The notes beneath the pieces were generated by a model. That model worked only from the letters and a program-made list of their open reading frames with translations. It searched no databases and was not told where the DNA came from. Both the position numbers and the translations under genes were made by a program. Below, in pieces: positions 36,238-46,851 of a stretch of DNA of 64,000 bases (its first letter is position 1; each line of letters begins with the position of its first letter). The stretch covers positions 124,001 to 188,000 of the forward strand of contig NZ_HG938353.1 in NCBI RefSeq assembly GCF_000731315.1. The letters run 5' to 3'. The DNA comes from Neorhizobium galegae bv. orientalis str. HAMBI 540 (GTDB lineage: Bacteria; Pseudomonadota; Alphaproteobacteria; Rhizobiales; Rhizobiaceae).

Positions 36238-37317
36238 TCAGCGTGTCCGTTTTTTTTGCGACCGAGAGGCGTAGACCCGGTGCACGAGTTCTGCCACAGC
36301 CTTATAAAAGACTGGCGGAATGACACTATCCACCGAGACTTGCGCAAACATGGAGCGTGCCATGGGCGGATCTTCAAAAACGGGGATGCCGTTTTCCTCT
36401 GCAATTTCGCGGATCTTGAGCGCAATCAGGTCCTGCCCCTTGGCGACGACGACCGGGGCGTCGTTTTCTTCGCGCACGTATCGCAGCGCCACCGCAAAGT
36501 GAGTCGGGTTGGCGATCACCAGCGTCGCACGGGGGACGTTGTTGATCATGCGCCGGCGGGCACGGTCGCGCGCCACCGATTTCTGGCGCTGCTTGACGAT
36601 CGGGTCGCCCTGCGCCTGCTTATATTCGTCCTTAACCTCCTGCTTGGTCATCTTCAGTTCGTTGTACCAGTGATACCGCGTCCAGAGCACGTCGACGACG
36701 GCAAGGATGCCCGCCGACATGACGACAACGATCACCATTCGGCGGATAATTGCGTCCAGTTTGACGAGAATGATCTGGGGATCCGAGAACATTGCGTCGA
36801 GTGAGGCGAAATATTCGCTGCGCAGCGCGAAATACATGATCACCGCCACGATCAGGATCTTGAAGATCGACTTTGCGAATTCGACGAAGCCGGGGACGCT
36901 GTAAATCCGTCCGAAGCCCTTGGTCGGTGAAACACGGGCAATCTGCGGCCGCACGCGCTCAAGGACCAGCGACGGCATGTTCTGCGCGAACGAGGAGCCA
37001 AGCCCGAAAATGATGAAGAGCAGCATCACCGGAATCAGGAATGCGGCGATGGCCCAGCCAAGATGGACGCTCAGCGAGACGACATCCGTCGAATTTTCGA
37101 GCCGCCACTGATCCGGCTGCTCGAAAAGGTCTTTCAGCGTCTCGGCCATCTTTGCGATGCCGGAGGGGAGGAAGAAGACGAGGTACACATAGAAAGCCAG
37201 GATCGAGGCGAAAAGCGGTACTTCGCGGGAGACCGGGACGTTACCCTTGTCTGCCGCTTCCGACATTCGTTTGGCGGTCGGGTTTTCTGTTTTACTGTCT
37301 TTATCGTCGTCGGACAC
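36238..37317 (-). CDS. flhB: Flagellar export gate protein FlhB
   Basis: 359 residues. Four membrane helices (~35-55, ~86-108, ~148-166, ~193-213) and a cytoplasmic C-terminal domain. The autocleavage site N270-P271-T-H is intact and followed by FAVALRY. Cleavage switches export from rod/hook to filament substrates. The N-terminal [13 protein letters not shown] region is typical. A terminator-like hairpin separates it from the upstream fliG gene, so it may have its own promoter. Confidence 0.95.
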   Translation of the reverse strand: MSDDDKDSKTENPTAKRMSEAADKGNVPVSREVPLFASILAFYVYLVFFLPSGIAKMAETLKDLFEQPDQWRLENSTDVVSLSVHLGWAIAAFLIPVMLLFIIFGLGSSFAQNMPSLVLERVRPQIARVSPTKGFGRIYSVPGFVEFAKSIFKILIVAVIMYFALRSEYFASLDAMFSDPQIILVKLDAIIRRMVIVVVMSAGILAVVDVLWTRYHWYNELKMTKQEVKDEYKQAQGDPIVKQRQKSVARDRARRRMINNVPRATLVIANPTHFAVALRYVREENDAPVVVAKGQDLIALKIREIAEENGIPVFEDPPMARSMFAQVSVDSVIPPVFYKAVAELVHRVYASRSQKKRTR

Positions 37318-37478
37318 GGCTTTGAACCAATCGGTCTTCCGGTTGCGAGGACGTGGCTCAAACGAATCGGCCGCCGCCGCTCGCGATGTTACCGCATCGC
37401 CTGCTAGTCGCTAATCGAGTCAACAAAAAGACTGTGGGTGGCCGGAGAATAACAGCGAAAGGTGGCTTGAAACGAAAA

Positions 37479-37502
37479 CGGAGCGAGATGTTTCCCGCTC
37501 CG
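37479..37502 (-). terminator. Hairpin with U-tract between fliG and flhB
   Basis: CGGAGCG pairs with CGCTCCG across a 10-base loop. On the minus strand, in the direction of fliG transcription, it is followed by TTTTCGTTTC; on the plus strand by CTTCTTTT. It lies 29 bp after the fliG stop and 162 bp before the flhB start, so it should reduce readthrough into flhB. Confidence 0.65.
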
Positions 37503-37530
37503 CTTCTTTTGTGGTGTCTCAATAGGCAGC

Positions 37531-38583
37531 TCAGGCCGCCTCGGCCGGCTTGTCGCCATCCTTCTTTTCTTCCTTGAGGAAGATTTGGCCGGAATTGGCG
37601 AGCCGGATCGCTTCCTGTGCGATCGCGCGGCGGGCAATCGCCACTTCGCGCGGATTGAGGTTCATGTTCTGGACCGCCAGATCGCTTTCGATCATGCGGC
37701 GCTGGCGCGGGCTGATCGCCGAGAGGACACATTCCTTGATCTCGTTGGTCGCACCGCGCAGCGCCATCGTGAGGATGTCGCCTGCGACGTCGTTGAGCAG
37801 CATGACGCGGCTGCGCTGCGGCATGAACATGAGGTCTTCGAAGAGGAAGATCTTCGGGCGGACCTTGTTGACGGACTCCTTGCTGATCGTCTCGAGGGAG
37901 CTGAGCAGGGTATCGACCTGGTTCTTGTCGAGCTCGTTCATGAGCTCGGCGACCTTGTTCGAGCCGTTCGAATTGCGCTCCGCTTCGATTGCCGCGATCA
38001 GTTCCATCACCCGGTTCTCGATGATCTGTGCTGCCTTGGGGCTGACTTCCTTCATGTTGACGGCGCGGTTCATGATATCGGCGCGGCGGCTGTCGGGAAG
38101 CTGAAGCAGGACCTTCGCGCCGAAGATCGACGGCATCTGCGAAAGAATGTAGGCGACGGTCTGAGGATGTTCACGCGACAGGAATTTGCCCACGAATGCC
38201 GGATCGGCATCCTGCAGGCGGTCCCAGATATTGGCCTGGTAATCGTCGAACGCAGTGCGGCGGCCGAGCAGGCCGTCGACTTCTTCCGGTGTCAGGCCCG
38301 CTTCGAGAATGCCCTCGATCGCTGCGGCATTGTCCATAAGGCCGGTGCCCTCGGTGAACAGGTCCTCGAACTCGTTGACGAGTTCGAGGAGTTCGTCCGG
38401 CGGGATCGCGCGCAGCGTCTGAGCACAGGCAATGATATTCTGCAGCTCGCTCTGGGTGAAATACTTGAGAAGCTTGCCAGCGACGCCCTTGCCCATAGCC
38501 AGGAGCACCGCCGCGGCCTTTTCGGCCTTGGACAGCGGTTTCGTAGATAAGGCGCTGCCACCGAAATCCTCAAAGTCCATCAT
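37531..38583 (-). CDS. fliG: Flagellar motor switch protein FliG
   Basis: 350 residues from ATG 38583 (MMDFEDFGG). N-terminal domain begins LSKAEKAAAVLLAMGKGVAGKLLKYF. The middle domain carries the EHPQ motif (SREHPQTVAYILSQM). The C-terminal torque helix reads LMFMPQRSRVMLLNDV with surrounding charged residues. It binds FliF and FliM and contacts MotA. Order on the minus strand is motA-fliM-fliN-fliG-flhB. Confidence 0.95.
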   Translation of the reverse strand: MMDFEDFGGSALSTKPLSKAEKAAAVLLAMGKGVAGKLLKYFTQSELQNIIACAQTLRAIPPDELLELVNEFEDLFTEGTGLMDNAAAIEGILEAGLTPEEVDGLLGRRTAFDDYQANIWDRLQDADPAFVGKFLSREHPQTVAYILSQMPSIFGAKVLLQLPDSRRADIMNRAVNMKEVSPKAAQIIENRVMELIAAIEAERNSNGSNKVAELMNELDKNQVDTLLSSLETISKESVNKVRPKIFLFEDLMFMPQRSRVMLLNDVAGDILTMALRGATNEIKECVLSAISPRQRRMIESDLAVQNMNLNPREVAIARRAIAQEAIRLANSGQIFLKEEKKDGDKPAEAA

Positions 38584-38611
38584 GGTCTTCCTTTTCTGTC
38601 CCAAACAGGGA

Positions 38612-39214
38612 TCAGGTTCTTCTCGTGCTCAGTACTTCCGTCAGTCTCACACCGAAGCGCGTGTCATCATTTTCCAGCACAGTGATCTCACCTTTGCCGA
38701 TGCGGCGTCCGTTGACCACGATCTCAACCGGCTCGCCGATCTTCTTGTCGAGCGCGATCGTCGCACCCTCTTCGAGCGTCATCAGGCCCGAAACCTGCAT
38801 GCGGCTGGTTCCGAGCACGATCTCGACGTCGATCGGGATATCCATGATCAGGTCGAGATTGGCATTGAGCGCGCTGCCCGGCTCCTGATAGGCGGCGCTG
38901 CTGGATGTCGAGCTGCCGAAATCGTTGCCGCCGAAGCTTTTTGCACCGCCAAGGCCAGCGCTACCGCCGCCGAAGCTTCCTCCGCCGCCGAACGTATCGG
39001 CCGGGGCTTCGAAGCCGCCTCCGAACGATGGGGCATCGGACGAAAAGTCGCTGGTTGCGGATGCGCCGAAATCAGCATCGAAGCCAGGCACGCCGCCGTC
39101 GGCGTCCGTCTTCAAGACGCCGCGCAGATCGTCGATAGCCTGATCCAGATCAGCATCATTGCCGAGGGGCATCAGTGAATCGTCATCGGTGAGAGGTGTC
39201 TTCTTCGTAGCCAT
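38612..39214 (-). CDS. fliN: Flagellar motor switch protein FliN
   Basis: 200 residues. A long low-complexity Gly/Ser/Phe-rich N-terminal part (~45-110, repeated FGGG-like units) leads into the conserved SpoA/FliN domain: [26 protein letters not shown] and [13 protein letters not shown]. The C-ring component, with FliM and FliG. The extended flexible N-terminus is longer than in enterobacterial FliN (~137 residues). Confidence 0.93.
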   Translation of the reverse strand: MATKKTPLTDDDSLMPLGNDADLDQAIDDLRGVLKTDADGGVPGFDADFGASATSDFSSDAPSFGGGFEAPADTFGGGGSFGGGSAGLGGAKSFGGNDFGSSTSSSAAYQEPGSALNANLDLIMDIPIDVEIVLGTSRMQVSGLMTLEEGATIALDKKIGEPVEIVVNGRRIGKGEITVLENDDTRFGVRLTEVLSTRRT

Positions 39215-39287
39215 GCGGTGATTATTCCCGTTGAAACTTGCGTCAGCCTGCCTTTGCGAAAACGCCGGCGGCAGGCTCGCCGCGGAT

Positions 39288-40241
39288 CTAGCCTATCAGG
39301 TGCTGGAGGATCTCGTCGTCCGTGCTGATGTTATCCTTTACGCGGACTGTATACCGCTCGCCGGACCGCCCGAATTCGCAAGAGTACATATCCCGGCCGT
39401 TGGCACTGACCTGAACCTGGACATCGCGCTTGTCCTGGAAAGCGATCACGTCGCCGGCGGCGAGCCGCGAGATCGTCCCGAGCGTCAGCTTCTGCAACCG
39501 GATACGGGCCTCGAGGGTCACATGCGAACGGCGGACTTGGTCATTCATGCGGTCCGTCCATTCTTGCTTGGCCTTGACTTGAGCCTTCGCCCGCGGAGCG
39601 GTGACTTTGGTCTTCAGGAAGGCACGTTGAGGGATGACCAGGGCAAATTCGGACATGACCGAGCCGAGCTCGAATGCCATACGGATGGAGACCCCGAATT
39701 CCGGGCGTGCCAGATCATCCGATTTCGGCCTGTCCTCGGCGTTATGGGGTCGTTCAAGGTTTGCTTCGAACCCTCCCTGCGAATTGACGCCGGAGCGCAG
39801 CACGTTGGCGATCCGCTCGAAAACCATCGCCGCGAGGTCGAGCTCGATATCCGAGAGCGGACGTTCGATCGGCTGCATGATCGTGTCGGCTGCCGAGCCC
39901 AGCATCAATTCCATGAGTGCAATCACGAAGCTGTTGCCGCAACCGAGCACGAAATTCGGGGACCAGTTGCGCAAGGATCCGTCGGAAAGCGCAAACCCAT
40001 CGCCCAGATCGGTGATGAGGTCGGTCATCAGGCCGGACGTGCAGCTCACATAAGAGACGCCGATCCGGATGCCCGTTTCGCTGTGGAAGACGTCTGGCAG
40101 GAATTCCGCGTAGAGTTGCGCGAATTCGCTGCTGATCTTCTCGACGGTTTTCTTGTCGCCGAGACCCCCGGTCAGTTTTGCGAGGAGCGCCAGGTCCATG
40201 CCCGACGCCGGTGATTGGTTTGCTTGGTTCGACGTCATCAT
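39288..40241 (-). CDS. fliM: Flagellar motor switch protein FliM
   Basis: 317 residues. The central CheC-like domain includes [14 protein letters not shown] [14 protein letters not shown] and [16 protein letters not shown]. The C-terminal SpoA domain includes [20 protein letters not shown]. It is divergent, as expected of rhizobial FliM. The ATG overlaps the motA stop (ATGA). N-terminal CheY-binding motif is not obvious. Confidence 0.88.
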   Translation of the reverse strand: MMTSNQANQSPASGMDLALLAKLTGGLGDKKTVEKISSEFAQLYAEFLPDVFHSETGIRIGVSYVSCTSGLMTDLITDLGDGFALSDGSLRNWSPNFVLGCGNSFVIALMELMLGSAADTIMQPIERPLSDIELDLAAMVFERIANVLRSGVNSQGGFEANLERPHNAEDRPKSDDLARPEFGVSIRMAFELGSVMSEFALVIPQRAFLKTKVTAPRAKAQVKAKQEWTDRMNDQVRRSHVTLEARIRLQKLTLGTISRLAAGDVIAFQDKRDVQVQVSANGRDMYSCEFGRSGERYTVRVKDNISTDDEILQHLIG

Positions 40242-41107
40242 GCCGCCTTTTCTCCACCAGGATTCATCATTTCCTGCTCGACCGAGTCGATCGAGGGCCG
40301 TTCTTTGTTGGAAATAGTCTTACGTCCGTATTCGAGCGCAACCTGCGGCACGGAGCCGTTCATGTAGGCAAGCAGGGTCTGCTTGACGATGATGTACAGG
40401 CGGTGCTGCTTGGTGCGGACGATCTTGATCTGCGAGGTCAGCGGGTTGCAGACCGAATAGGACAGGAAGATACCGAGCATCGTGCCGACGAGAGCCGCAC
40501 CGATGAGACCGCCGAGAACTTCCGGCGATTCGTTGATCTTGCCCATCGCCTTGATAACCCCGAGAACGGCGGCGACGATACCGATGGCCGGGAAGGAATC
40601 CCCCATCGCGGTGATCGCATGATAAGGCTTCATCTTGTCGGAGAGCATCGTGTTGATTTCTTCGTCCATCAGCGCCTCGATCTCGTGGGAGCGGGCGTTG
40701 CCGATGATGATGAGGCGCACGTAGTCGCAGATGAAGGCGGTCAGTTCCTTGTTCTTCAGGACCGTCGGAGCAGTCTGGAAGATCGGCGATTCATCCGGAT
40801 TGTCGATATGGGCTTCGATTTCGTTGCGCGACTTGGTTCTGAGGTCGCGCATCAGTGAATAGAGCACGCCGAGAACGTCGAGGTAGTTGCGCTCCTTCGG
40901 TACGGCATTCTTGAAGGCTTCTCCAAGCGCCTTGCCGCTATCCTTCACCACCTTCATCGGGTTGGCCATGATGAAGCCGCCAAGACCGGCGCCGCCGATG
41001 ATCATGAGCTCGAAAGGCTGGATGAGAACGTTGATATGGCCACCCATGGCCATGAAGCCGCCGAGAATACAGCCAACGGTGATGACAAAGCCGATAATAA
41101 TATTCAT
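40238..41107 (-). CDS. motA: Flagellar stator protein MotA
   Basis: 289 residues from ATG 41107 ([17 protein letters not shown]). Four helices: ~1-22, ~33-50, ~168-190 ([21 protein letters not shown]) and ~200-225. A large cytoplasmic loop (~55-165) carries the conserved charged residues contacting FliG. The stator MotA/MotB conducts protons; motB lies outside the window. First gene of the minus-strand operon. Confidence 0.95.
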   Translation of the reverse strand: MNIIIGFVITVGCILGGFMAMGGHINVLIQPFELMIIGGAGLGGFIMANPMKVVKDSGKALGEAFKNAVPKERNYLDVLGVLYSLMRDLRTKSRNEIEAHIDNPDESPIFQTAPTVLKNKELTAFICDYVRLIIIGNARSHEIEALMDEEINTMLSDKMKPYHAITAMGDSFPAIGIVAAVLGVIKAMGKINESPEVLGGLIGAALVGTMLGIFLSYSVCNPLTSQIKIVRTKQHRLYIIVKQTLLAYMNGSVPQVALEYGRKTISNKERPSIDSVEQEMMNPGGEKAA

Positions 41108-41307
41108 CGCGTACCTGTGCCCGATCGTTTTCGTTTGTCTTGGGGATAAGGCTTCTGGCTTGCGTGAGGCTGGCTGTGAAGACGGTAATAAAAGCGGGTG
41201 CCGAACAGCTTCGCACAAGTCTTCAGGCCTAGTTCTGCCTAGGATCGGACCGGATTGCCGGCTCCGCAGCGACGTTCGCCGCTTCCGCGGACTTAGGTAG
41301 AGCTACC
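41108..41307. promoter_or_regulatory. Divergent promoter region between motA and the DUF1217 gene
   Basis: 200 bases serving motA (minus) and the fliI/flg operon (plus). Visible features are a direct GCCTAG repeat around 41226-41241 and a perfect 12-bp palindrome GGTAGAGCTACC at 41296-41307, abutting the GTG of the plus-strand gene. It is a good candidate for VisNR/Rem-dependent control. No site was assigned with confidence. Confidence 0.4.
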
Positions 41308-42087
41308 GTGATCACGACCTACACCAGCTACGCAATGATCAGTCGCGACATGTCGAAGTCGCTGGAGCGTGTCGCCGAAAAGCCGGAAGTTGCGCGCGAG
41401 ACCGAATATTATCTCTCCAAGATCGGCAGTATCAAAAACATCGACGACTTCATGGCCGATACGCGTCTCTATAATTACGCGCTGAAGGCACACGGTCTCG
41501 AGGATATGGGCTACGCGAAGGCATTGATCCGCAAGGTCCTGACGGAAGGCACCGACAACAAGGCCGATTTCGCCAACCAGCTGTCCGACAGCCGTTATGC
41601 GCAACTGGTCGAATCCCTGAACTTCGCAGCTTTCGGTACGACCGCCACGTCGTTCGACAAGGCCCAGAAAGGCGTCGTCGACAAGTTCCAGCGCCAGACG
41701 CTGGAAGAGGATGCCGGTGCCGACAATATGGGCGTTCGGCTGGCTCTCTACTTTGAGCGCACTGCGCCGACGATCAAGTCCGGCATGGAAGTCCTGGCCG
41801 ACGACGCGCTTTCGGAAGTCATGCGCACCGCGCTTGGCATGCCGGATGAGATGATCGGCGCCGACCTCGACCGTCAGGCCAAGTACATCGAAGACATGGT
41901 CAAGATCGAGGATTTCCAGGATCCGACCAAGGTCAACAAGTTCCTCGAGCGGTTCACGGCCATGTGGGAGATCAGCAATCCCACCGACACTTATGACCCG
42001 CTCGCCGTCTTCAATTCCCCCGCGTCGAGCGGGATTTCAACAGATCTTCTGATCTCGATCAACAATCTGAAACTCGGAGGCAAATGA
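41308..42087 (+). CDS. DUF1217 protein of the flagellar cluster
   Basis: 259 residues, GTG start at 41308 (MITTYTSYAMISRDM). The sequence is helical and hydrophilic, with repeated short motifs (DDFMADTRLYNYALKAHGLEDM, KALIRKVL). This matches the DUF1217 family found in alphaproteobacterial flagellar loci. It sits directly ahead of flgF, with GGAGG for flgF inside its last codons. A role in rod/hook assembly has been suggested by context only. Confidence 0.75.
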   Translation: MITTYTSYAMISRDMSKSLERVAEKPEVARETEYYLSKIGSIKNIDDFMADTRLYNYALKAHGLEDMGYAKALIRKVLTEGTDNKADFANQLSDSRYAQLVESLNFAAFGTTATSFDKAQKGVVDKFQRQTLEEDAGADNMGVRLALYFERTAPTIKSGMEVLADDALSEVMRTALGMPDEMIGADLDRQAKYIEDMVKIEDFQDPTKVNKFLERFTAMWEISNPTDTYDPLAVFNSPASSGISTDLLISINNLKLGGK

Positions 42088-42088
42088 T

Positions 42089-42826
42089 ATGCAGTCCGGA
42101 CTTTACGTCGGCATCTCTTCCCAGATCGCGCTTGAGCGTCGCTTGAACACGATCGCCGACAACATGGCCAACATGAACACCGTCGGCTTCCGCTCCACGG
42201 AGGTCAAGTTCGACGAGGTTCTGAGCAAGACCCAGAACGATATCGGCGCAAAGGTCGCGTTCGTCACCCAAGGCAACGACTATCTGTCGACGCGTACGGG
42301 TGAAATGCAGCGCACGGGCAACCCGCTCGACTTTGCGATCAAGGGTGATGCCTGGTTCTCGATCGACACGCCTGCCGGCAAGGTATTGACCCGTGACGGC
42401 CGTTTCACCATGGATGAGCTCGGCCAGCTCCGCTCGATCCGCGGTTATGCGGTCCTCGATGCAGGCGGCGCGCCGATCCAGCTCAACCGTGACGGCGGTC
42501 CTCCGACCGTCGGCTCCGACGGCATCATTCGTCAGAACGAACAACCAGTGGCCAGCCTCGGTCTGTTCACGGCTGATGTCACCAAGGGCTTCGTTCGTCA
42601 CGACAACTCCGGCGTCATCACTGTAGACACCCCGCAGCCGGTTCTCGAGGGCATCAAGAATTCCGTCGTCCAGGGCTATATCGAAGGGGCCAACGTCAAC
42701 GGCATCAGCGAGATGACCCAGCTCATCCAGGTCAATCGCGCTTTTGAAAGCATTTCGTCGCTGATGCGCGACAGCGAGACTTCGCTGGACGCTGCGATCA
42801 AGACGCTCGGTGGTTCCAACGCTTAA
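42089..42826 (+). CDS. flgF: Flagellar proximal rod protein FlgF
   Basis: 245 residues. N-terminal rod-protein motif LERRLNTIADNMANMNTVGFRSTEVKF, the central beta domain, and a C-terminal helix with QLIQVNRAFESISSLMRDSE. These are hallmarks of the FlgBCFG family; shorter than FlgG and without its distal-rod insert. It follows the DUF1217 gene after 1 bp. Confidence 0.9.
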   Translation: MQSGLYVGISSQIALERRLNTIADNMANMNTVGFRSTEVKFDEVLSKTQNDIGAKVAFVTQGNDYLSTRTGEMQRTGNPLDFAIKGDAWFSIDTPAGKVLTRDGRFTMDELGQLRSIRGYAVLDAGGAPIQLNRDGGPPTVGSDGIIRQNEQPVASLGLFTADVTKGFVRHDNSGVITVDTPQPVLEGIKNSVVQGYIEGANVNGISEMTQLIQVNRAFESISSLMRDSETSLDAAIKTLGGSNA

Positions 42827-42848
42827 ACGATAGGAAAGAGGGCCCACC

Positions 42849-44246
42849 ATGATGGAAGCGGCTATCCTCGATGCAATCAACGGCGGCAAGCTGGGCCAGC
42901 TTGCCGGGCTTTCGGCGCGTTACTCCGATCCGGCCTTCTCTGTCGCCCATGGTGGTCATGTCAGGACCATTGCTGCAGGGCATTATACGGTCGCGGGCTT
43001 GTCGAAACATGTGCGGCTCGGCGAATTCGTCGCCCATCGCAGCGCGACCGGCATCCATCTCGGCGAAGTGGTTCGCGTCGAGCCGGACATCATCTATGTC
43101 TGCCCCATCGAACCCGGCGAGCCGATCGGCATCGGCGATACTGTCATTCGCAAGGGTGCCTTTCGTGTCGCTCCCGACGAGAGCTGGTGCGGGCGCACGA
43201 TCAATTCGCTCGGTGAGCCAATCGACGGCAAGGGGCCGATCGCGCGCGGCCTTCATCCCCGTTCGATCGCCAATACGGCGCCACCCTCCATGACGCGCAG
43301 CCGCGTTGAAAAGGGTTTCAGGACCGGCGTCCGGGCAATCGACATCTTCTCGCCGCTCTGCCTCGGCCAGCGTCTTGGCATTTTCGCCGGTTCCGGCGTC
43401 GGCAAATCCACGCTTCTGTCGATGCTCGCCAGAGCCGACGCGTTCGACAAGGTGGTAATCGCGCTGGTCGGCGAACGCGGCCGCGAAGTGCGCGAATTCA
43501 TCGAGGATACACTCGGCGAGCATATGTCGAAGTCAATCGCTATCGTCGCGACCAGCGACGAAAGCCCGATGCTCCGCAAGATGGCGCCACTGGTGGCGAT
43601 CACCGTCGCCGAACATTTCCGCGACCAGGGCGACAACGTCCTGTTCATCGCCGACAGCGTCACCCGTTTTGCCCATGCGATCCGCGAGGTCGCGGTCGCG
43701 GCCGGAGAACCGCCGATCGCACGTGGGTATCCGGCATCCGTCTTCACCGAGCTGCCGCGCCTGCTCGAACGTGCCGGCCCGGGCGTCGAGGGCACGGGCA
43801 CGATCACCGCGATCATCTCGATCCTGGTCGATGGCGACAACCACAACGACCCGATCGCCGACTCGACCCGCGGCATTCTCGACGGCCACATCGTTCTCGA
43901 CCGTTCGCTTGCCGAAGAGGGCCGCTATCCGCCGATCAATCCGCTCGCCTCGATCTCGCGTCTCGCCCGCAAGGCCTGGACCGAGGATCAGGAAAAGCTG
44001 GTCTCGCGCCTGAAATCACTGGTCCACCGCTACGAAGAAACCCGCGATCTGCGCCTGATCGGCGGTTATCGCGCCGGCAGCGATCCGGATCTCGACATGG
44101 CGATCAAGCAGGTGCCGGTCATCTACGAAGTCCTGAAGCAGACGCCGGGAGAAAAGCCGACGCTTGATGCCTACGCGGATCTGGCCAATGCGCTCCGGGC
44201 GGCGGCGGGGCAGGGCAATCCGCAGTCGGCCATAGCAAGAAGGTGA
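42849..44246 (+). CDS. fliI: Flagellum-specific export ATPase FliI
   Basis: 465 residues. Walker A AGSGVGKST at 180-188, preceded by RTGVRAIDIFSPLCLGQRLGIF. Walker B region NVLFIADSVTRFAHAIREVA, and GSGSITA-like GTGTITAIISILVDGDN, are typical of F1-beta-like secretion ATPases. It energises loading of flagellar export substrates. Tandem ATGs at 42849 and 42852. Confidence 0.96.
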   Translation: MMEAAILDAINGGKLGQLAGLSARYSDPAFSVAHGGHVRTIAAGHYTVAGLSKHVRLGEFVAHRSATGIHLGEVVRVEPDIIYVCPIEPGEPIGIGDTVIRKGAFRVAPDESWCGRTINSLGEPIDGKGPIARGLHPRSIANTAPPSMTRSRVEKGFRTGVRAIDIFSPLCLGQRLGIFAGSGVGKSTLLSMLARADAFDKVVIALVGERGREVREFIEDTLGEHMSKSIAIVATSDESPMLRKMAPLVAITVAEHFRDQGDNVLFIADSVTRFAHAIREVAVAAGEPPIARGYPASVFTELPRLLERAGPGVEGTGTITAIISILVDGDNHNDPIADSTRGILDGHIVLDRSLAEEGRYPPINPLASISRLARKAWTEDQEKLVSRLKSLVHRYEETRDLRLIGGYRAGSDPDLDMAIKQVPVIYEVLKQTPGEKPTLDAYADLANALRAAAGQGNPQSAIARR

Positions 44247-44253
44247 TTATTCG

Positions 44254-44826
44254 ATGAGCGACAAGAACAATCAGGACGCGGCGGCTCAATCGAAGTCGGA
44301 AGAGGCACAGTCGCGATTGGGGGACAAGATCCTCGTCGCGACGGGCATCACGCTGGCCGCCGCCTCTGCCTTTTTTCCCTGGTACGTCTTCCTGAATGCC
44401 GACAAGTTCGGCATCCGCACGGAAGCACTCGGCCGCACCCGCGATCTGCCCCCCGGCGTTGCCCGCTCGGTCGTCACGGTATCGCCTCTCGCCATGACCG
44501 ACAGTTCCAAGGACGACTGGCCGAAGCCCGTCGAGCCGACAGACGCGCTGACCACCGCCACCGCCTCGTCGCTCGGCGAGACCCGCAACACCGGTAGTGT
44601 CCGGGAAGAGCAACCCTTTCCGGGCAAAGGCAATTTCCGGCTGCTTCATGTCGCCAATGGCCGCGCGCTCATCGAAGACGGCTCCGGCATGTACATGGTC
44701 CGGGTAGGCTCGATCCTGCCCAACAACAGCAGGCTCGCCACGCTCGAACAACGGGACGGCAAGTGGGTGATCATTACTTCGAGCGGAGAAGTTTATCGTG
44801 ACACCGGCGGCAGCGCGCGTCCGTAA
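44254..44826 (+). CDS. Conserved hypothetical protein between fliI and flgB
   Basis: 190 residues. A polar N-terminus (~1-24), one membrane helix (~26-47, ILVATGITLAAASAFFPWYVFLN), a flexible Thr/Pro-rich segment, then a compact C-terminal region (FRLLHVANGRALIEDGSGMYMV, TLEQRDGKWVIITS). That region looks like a small beta-barrel/SH3-like fold. It starts 7 bp after fliI, so it belongs to the flagellar operon, and the same position is occupied in other rhizobia. Function unknown; a periplasmic basal-body accessory protein is possible. Confidence 0.65.
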   Translation: MSDKNNQDAAAQSKSEEAQSRLGDKILVATGITLAAASAFFPWYVFLNADKFGIRTEALGRTRDLPPGVARSVVTVSPLAMTDSSKDDWPKPVEPTDALTTATASSLGETRNTGSVREEQPFPGKGNFRLLHVANGRALIEDGSGMYMVRVGSILPNNSRLATLEQRDGKWVIITSSGEVYRDTGGSARP

Positions 44827-44879
44827 GTCCGACGCAAGCTTACCGGCATAGTCTCCGGACAGAAGATGGAGACAGGCCC

Positions 44880-45266
44880 ATGCAACCGATTCAATTGTTC
44901 GAAATGGCATCCCGGCAGGCCGATTGGCTCTCGGTGCGTCAGGAAGTTGTTGCGGGCAATATCGCGAATGCCAACACGCCGAAGTTCAAGGCGAAGGATA
45001 TCACGCCTTTCAACTCGGTGCTGGACCGCACGCATGTTCCGATGGCTCGCACCAATCCGGGCCATTTCGCGAGCAACGACCTCAGCGATGAGATCGACAT
45101 CAAGCCATCGGAACTGAACGACGAAGTCGGCGTCCAGGAATCCGGCAATACCGTCTCGCTGGCCGACGAGCTGACGAAGACGGGCGAAATCAAACGCCAA
45201 TACGAATTGAGCACAGGACTAGTGAAATCGTTTCACAGCATGATGCTGACGTTAGTGAAGAGGTAA
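44880..45266 (+). CDS. flgB: Flagellar proximal rod protein FlgB
   Basis: 128 residues. The rod-protein N-terminal motif is present ([31 protein letters not shown], partial quote of a longer conserved helix), and the C-terminal helix holds [16 protein letters not shown]. Length is usual for FlgB. Upstream AGATGGAGACAGGCCC supplies the RBS. Followed by flgC after 4 bp. Confidence 0.92.
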   Translation: MQPIQLFEMASRQADWLSVRQEVVAGNIANANTPKFKAKDITPFNSVLDRTHVPMARTNPGHFASNDLSDEIDIKPSELNDEVGVQESGNTVSLADELTKTGEIKRQYELSTGLVKSFHSMMLTLVKR

Positions 45267-45270
45267 GCAA

Positions 45271-45690
45271 ATGGATCCGCTTTCAGCCTCCTTGAAGATC
45301 GCTGGATCGGGAATGGAGGCGCAGTCGACACGTCTGCGCATCGTTTCCGAAAACATTGCCAACGCCCGCTCCACCGGCGACACGCCCGGCGCGGAGCCCT
45401 ATCGCCGCAAGACGATTACCTTCGGCTCCGAGCTCGACAGGGCGAGCGGCGTAGACGTGGTGCAGGTGAAGAAGCTCGGCAACGACAGCTCGAAGTTCAT
45501 CGAGGAGTATGATCCGGACCATCCGGCAGCCGACGCGAAGGGCATGGTCAAGCTGCCCAACGTCAACATGCTGATCGAAATGGCCGACATGCGTGAAGCC
45601 AATCGCTCCTACGACGCAAACATCCAGACCATCAAACAGACGCGCGAACTGATCGCTGCGACGATTGACCTTCTGAAGGCCGGACAATGA
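45271..45690 (+). CDS. flgC: Flagellar proximal rod protein FlgC
   Basis: 139 residues. [21 protein letters not shown] and [19 protein letters not shown] are typical FlgC. The C-terminal [21 protein letters not shown] repeat-type helix packs with FlgB. Overlaps fliE by 4 bases. Confidence 0.93.
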   Translation: MDPLSASLKIAGSGMEAQSTRLRIVSENIANARSTGDTPGAEPYRRKTITFGSELDRASGVDVVQVKKLGNDSSKFIEEYDPDHPAADAKGMVKLPNVNMLIEMADMREANRSYDANIQTIKQTRELIAATIDLLKAGQ

Positions 45691-46025
45691 TCGATAAAAT
45701 TCAAAATGTTAGTTCTCTTTCGCTGTCGAACGGCATCGATGAGGTCGGTTCCACAAACAGCTCCGTGCTCGCCGGCGGCATCGCGACGACGCCCGGCCAA
45801 AACACCGGCATGGATTTCGGCAGCGTCATGGCCAACATGGCGACGGACACGATGAACAGCCTGAAGGGCGCGGAATCGATGTCGTTCAAGGCCATTCAGG
45901 GCAAGGCCAACACCCGTGAAGTCGTAGACGCGGTCCTTGAAGCGCAGCAGTCGCTTCAGACCGCCATGGCACTGCGCGACAAGATCGTGTCGGCCTATCT
46001 CGAAGTCACGAAAATGCAGATCTAG
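45687..46025 (+). CDS. fliE: Flagellar hook-basal body complex protein FliE
   Basis: 112 residues. The C-terminal half carries the FliE helix ([25 protein letters not shown] and [21 protein letters not shown]). It joins the MS ring to the rod. The start codon is embedded in the flgC stop (ATGA). Confidence 0.92.
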   Translation: MIDKIQNVSSLSLSNGIDEVGSTNSSVLAGGIATTPGQNTGMDFGSVMANMATDTMNSLKGAESMSFKAIQGKANTREVVDAVLEAQQSLQTAMALRDKIVSAYLEVTKMQI

Positions 46026-46042
46026 AGTTTGAGGACGAAGAC

Positions 46043-46831
46043 ATGAGAGCGCTTTCCGTCGCAGCAACGGGCATGGATGCCCAACAGACCAACCTCGAAG
46101 TCATCGCGAACAATATCGCGAACATCAACACGACAGGTTATAAGCGCGCCCGCGCCGAGTTCTCTGATCTGCTCTATCAGAGTGAGCGTGCCCAGGGCGT
46201 GCCGAACCGGGCCAACCAGGCGATCGTGCCGGAAGGTGCCAATATCGGCCTCGGCGTACAGACGTCCGCCGTGCGCAACATCCATACGCAGGGTGAACTG
46301 ACCCACACTGAGAACGATCTCGACGTCGCGATCGTCGGCCGCGGCTGGTATCAGATCCAGACCCCGGATGGCCAGACGCTCTATAGCCGCGCCGGCGCCT
46401 TCAACAAGAATGCCCAGGGCCAGCTGGTCACGATCGACGGTTATGCGGTCGTGCCGAACATCACCTTCCCGGCAGATGTCAGCGAAACGCAGATCACCCG
46501 CACCGGCCAGGTCATGGTCCGCGTCGGCAAATCCGCGGATTTCACGGAAATCGGCCAGCTCACCACGGCCAACTTCGTCAACGAAGCCGGCCTGCAGCCG
46601 CTCGGCGACAACCTGTTTGCGCAGACCGCCGCATCCGGCGAGCCGATCGTCGCAGCCCCCGAGGATCCGGGCTTCGGTTACCTGAAGCAGGGCTATCTGG
46701 AAAGTTCCAACGTCGACGCCGTCCGCGAGATTACCGATCTGATCTCCGCCCAGCGCGCCTACGAAATGAACTCCAAGGTCATCACCACTGCCGATGAGAT
46801 GGCTACGATCGTCAGCAAAAACCTGAAATAA
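46043..46831 (+). CDS. flgG: Flagellar distal rod protein FlgG
   Basis: 262 residues. N-terminal [21 protein letters not shown] and [19 protein letters not shown] match FlgG, including the extra YQ-containing segment that distinguishes it from FlgF. The C-terminal helix is [18 protein letters not shown]. Followed by flgA. Confidence 0.95.
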   Translation: MRALSVAATGMDAQQTNLEVIANNIANINTTGYKRARAEFSDLLYQSERAQGVPNRANQAIVPEGANIGLGVQTSAVRNIHTQGELTHTENDLDVAIVGRGWYQIQTPDGQTLYSRAGAFNKNAQGQLVTIDGYAVVPNITFPADVSETQITRTGQVMVRVGKSADFTEIGQLTTANFVNEAGLQPLGDNLFAQTAASGEPIVAAPEDPGFGYLKQGYLESSNVDAVREITDLISAQRAYEMNSKVITTADEMATIVSKNLK

Positions 46832-46851
46832 TAAACAGGAGACGGGCAGAC

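Noticed and set aside
41226..41241. Tandem GCCTAG repeat upstream of the DUF1217 gene as a mobile element scar
   Set aside because: Two 6-bp copies 10 bp apart are expected by chance in 64 kb, and no terminal inverted repeats are associated.
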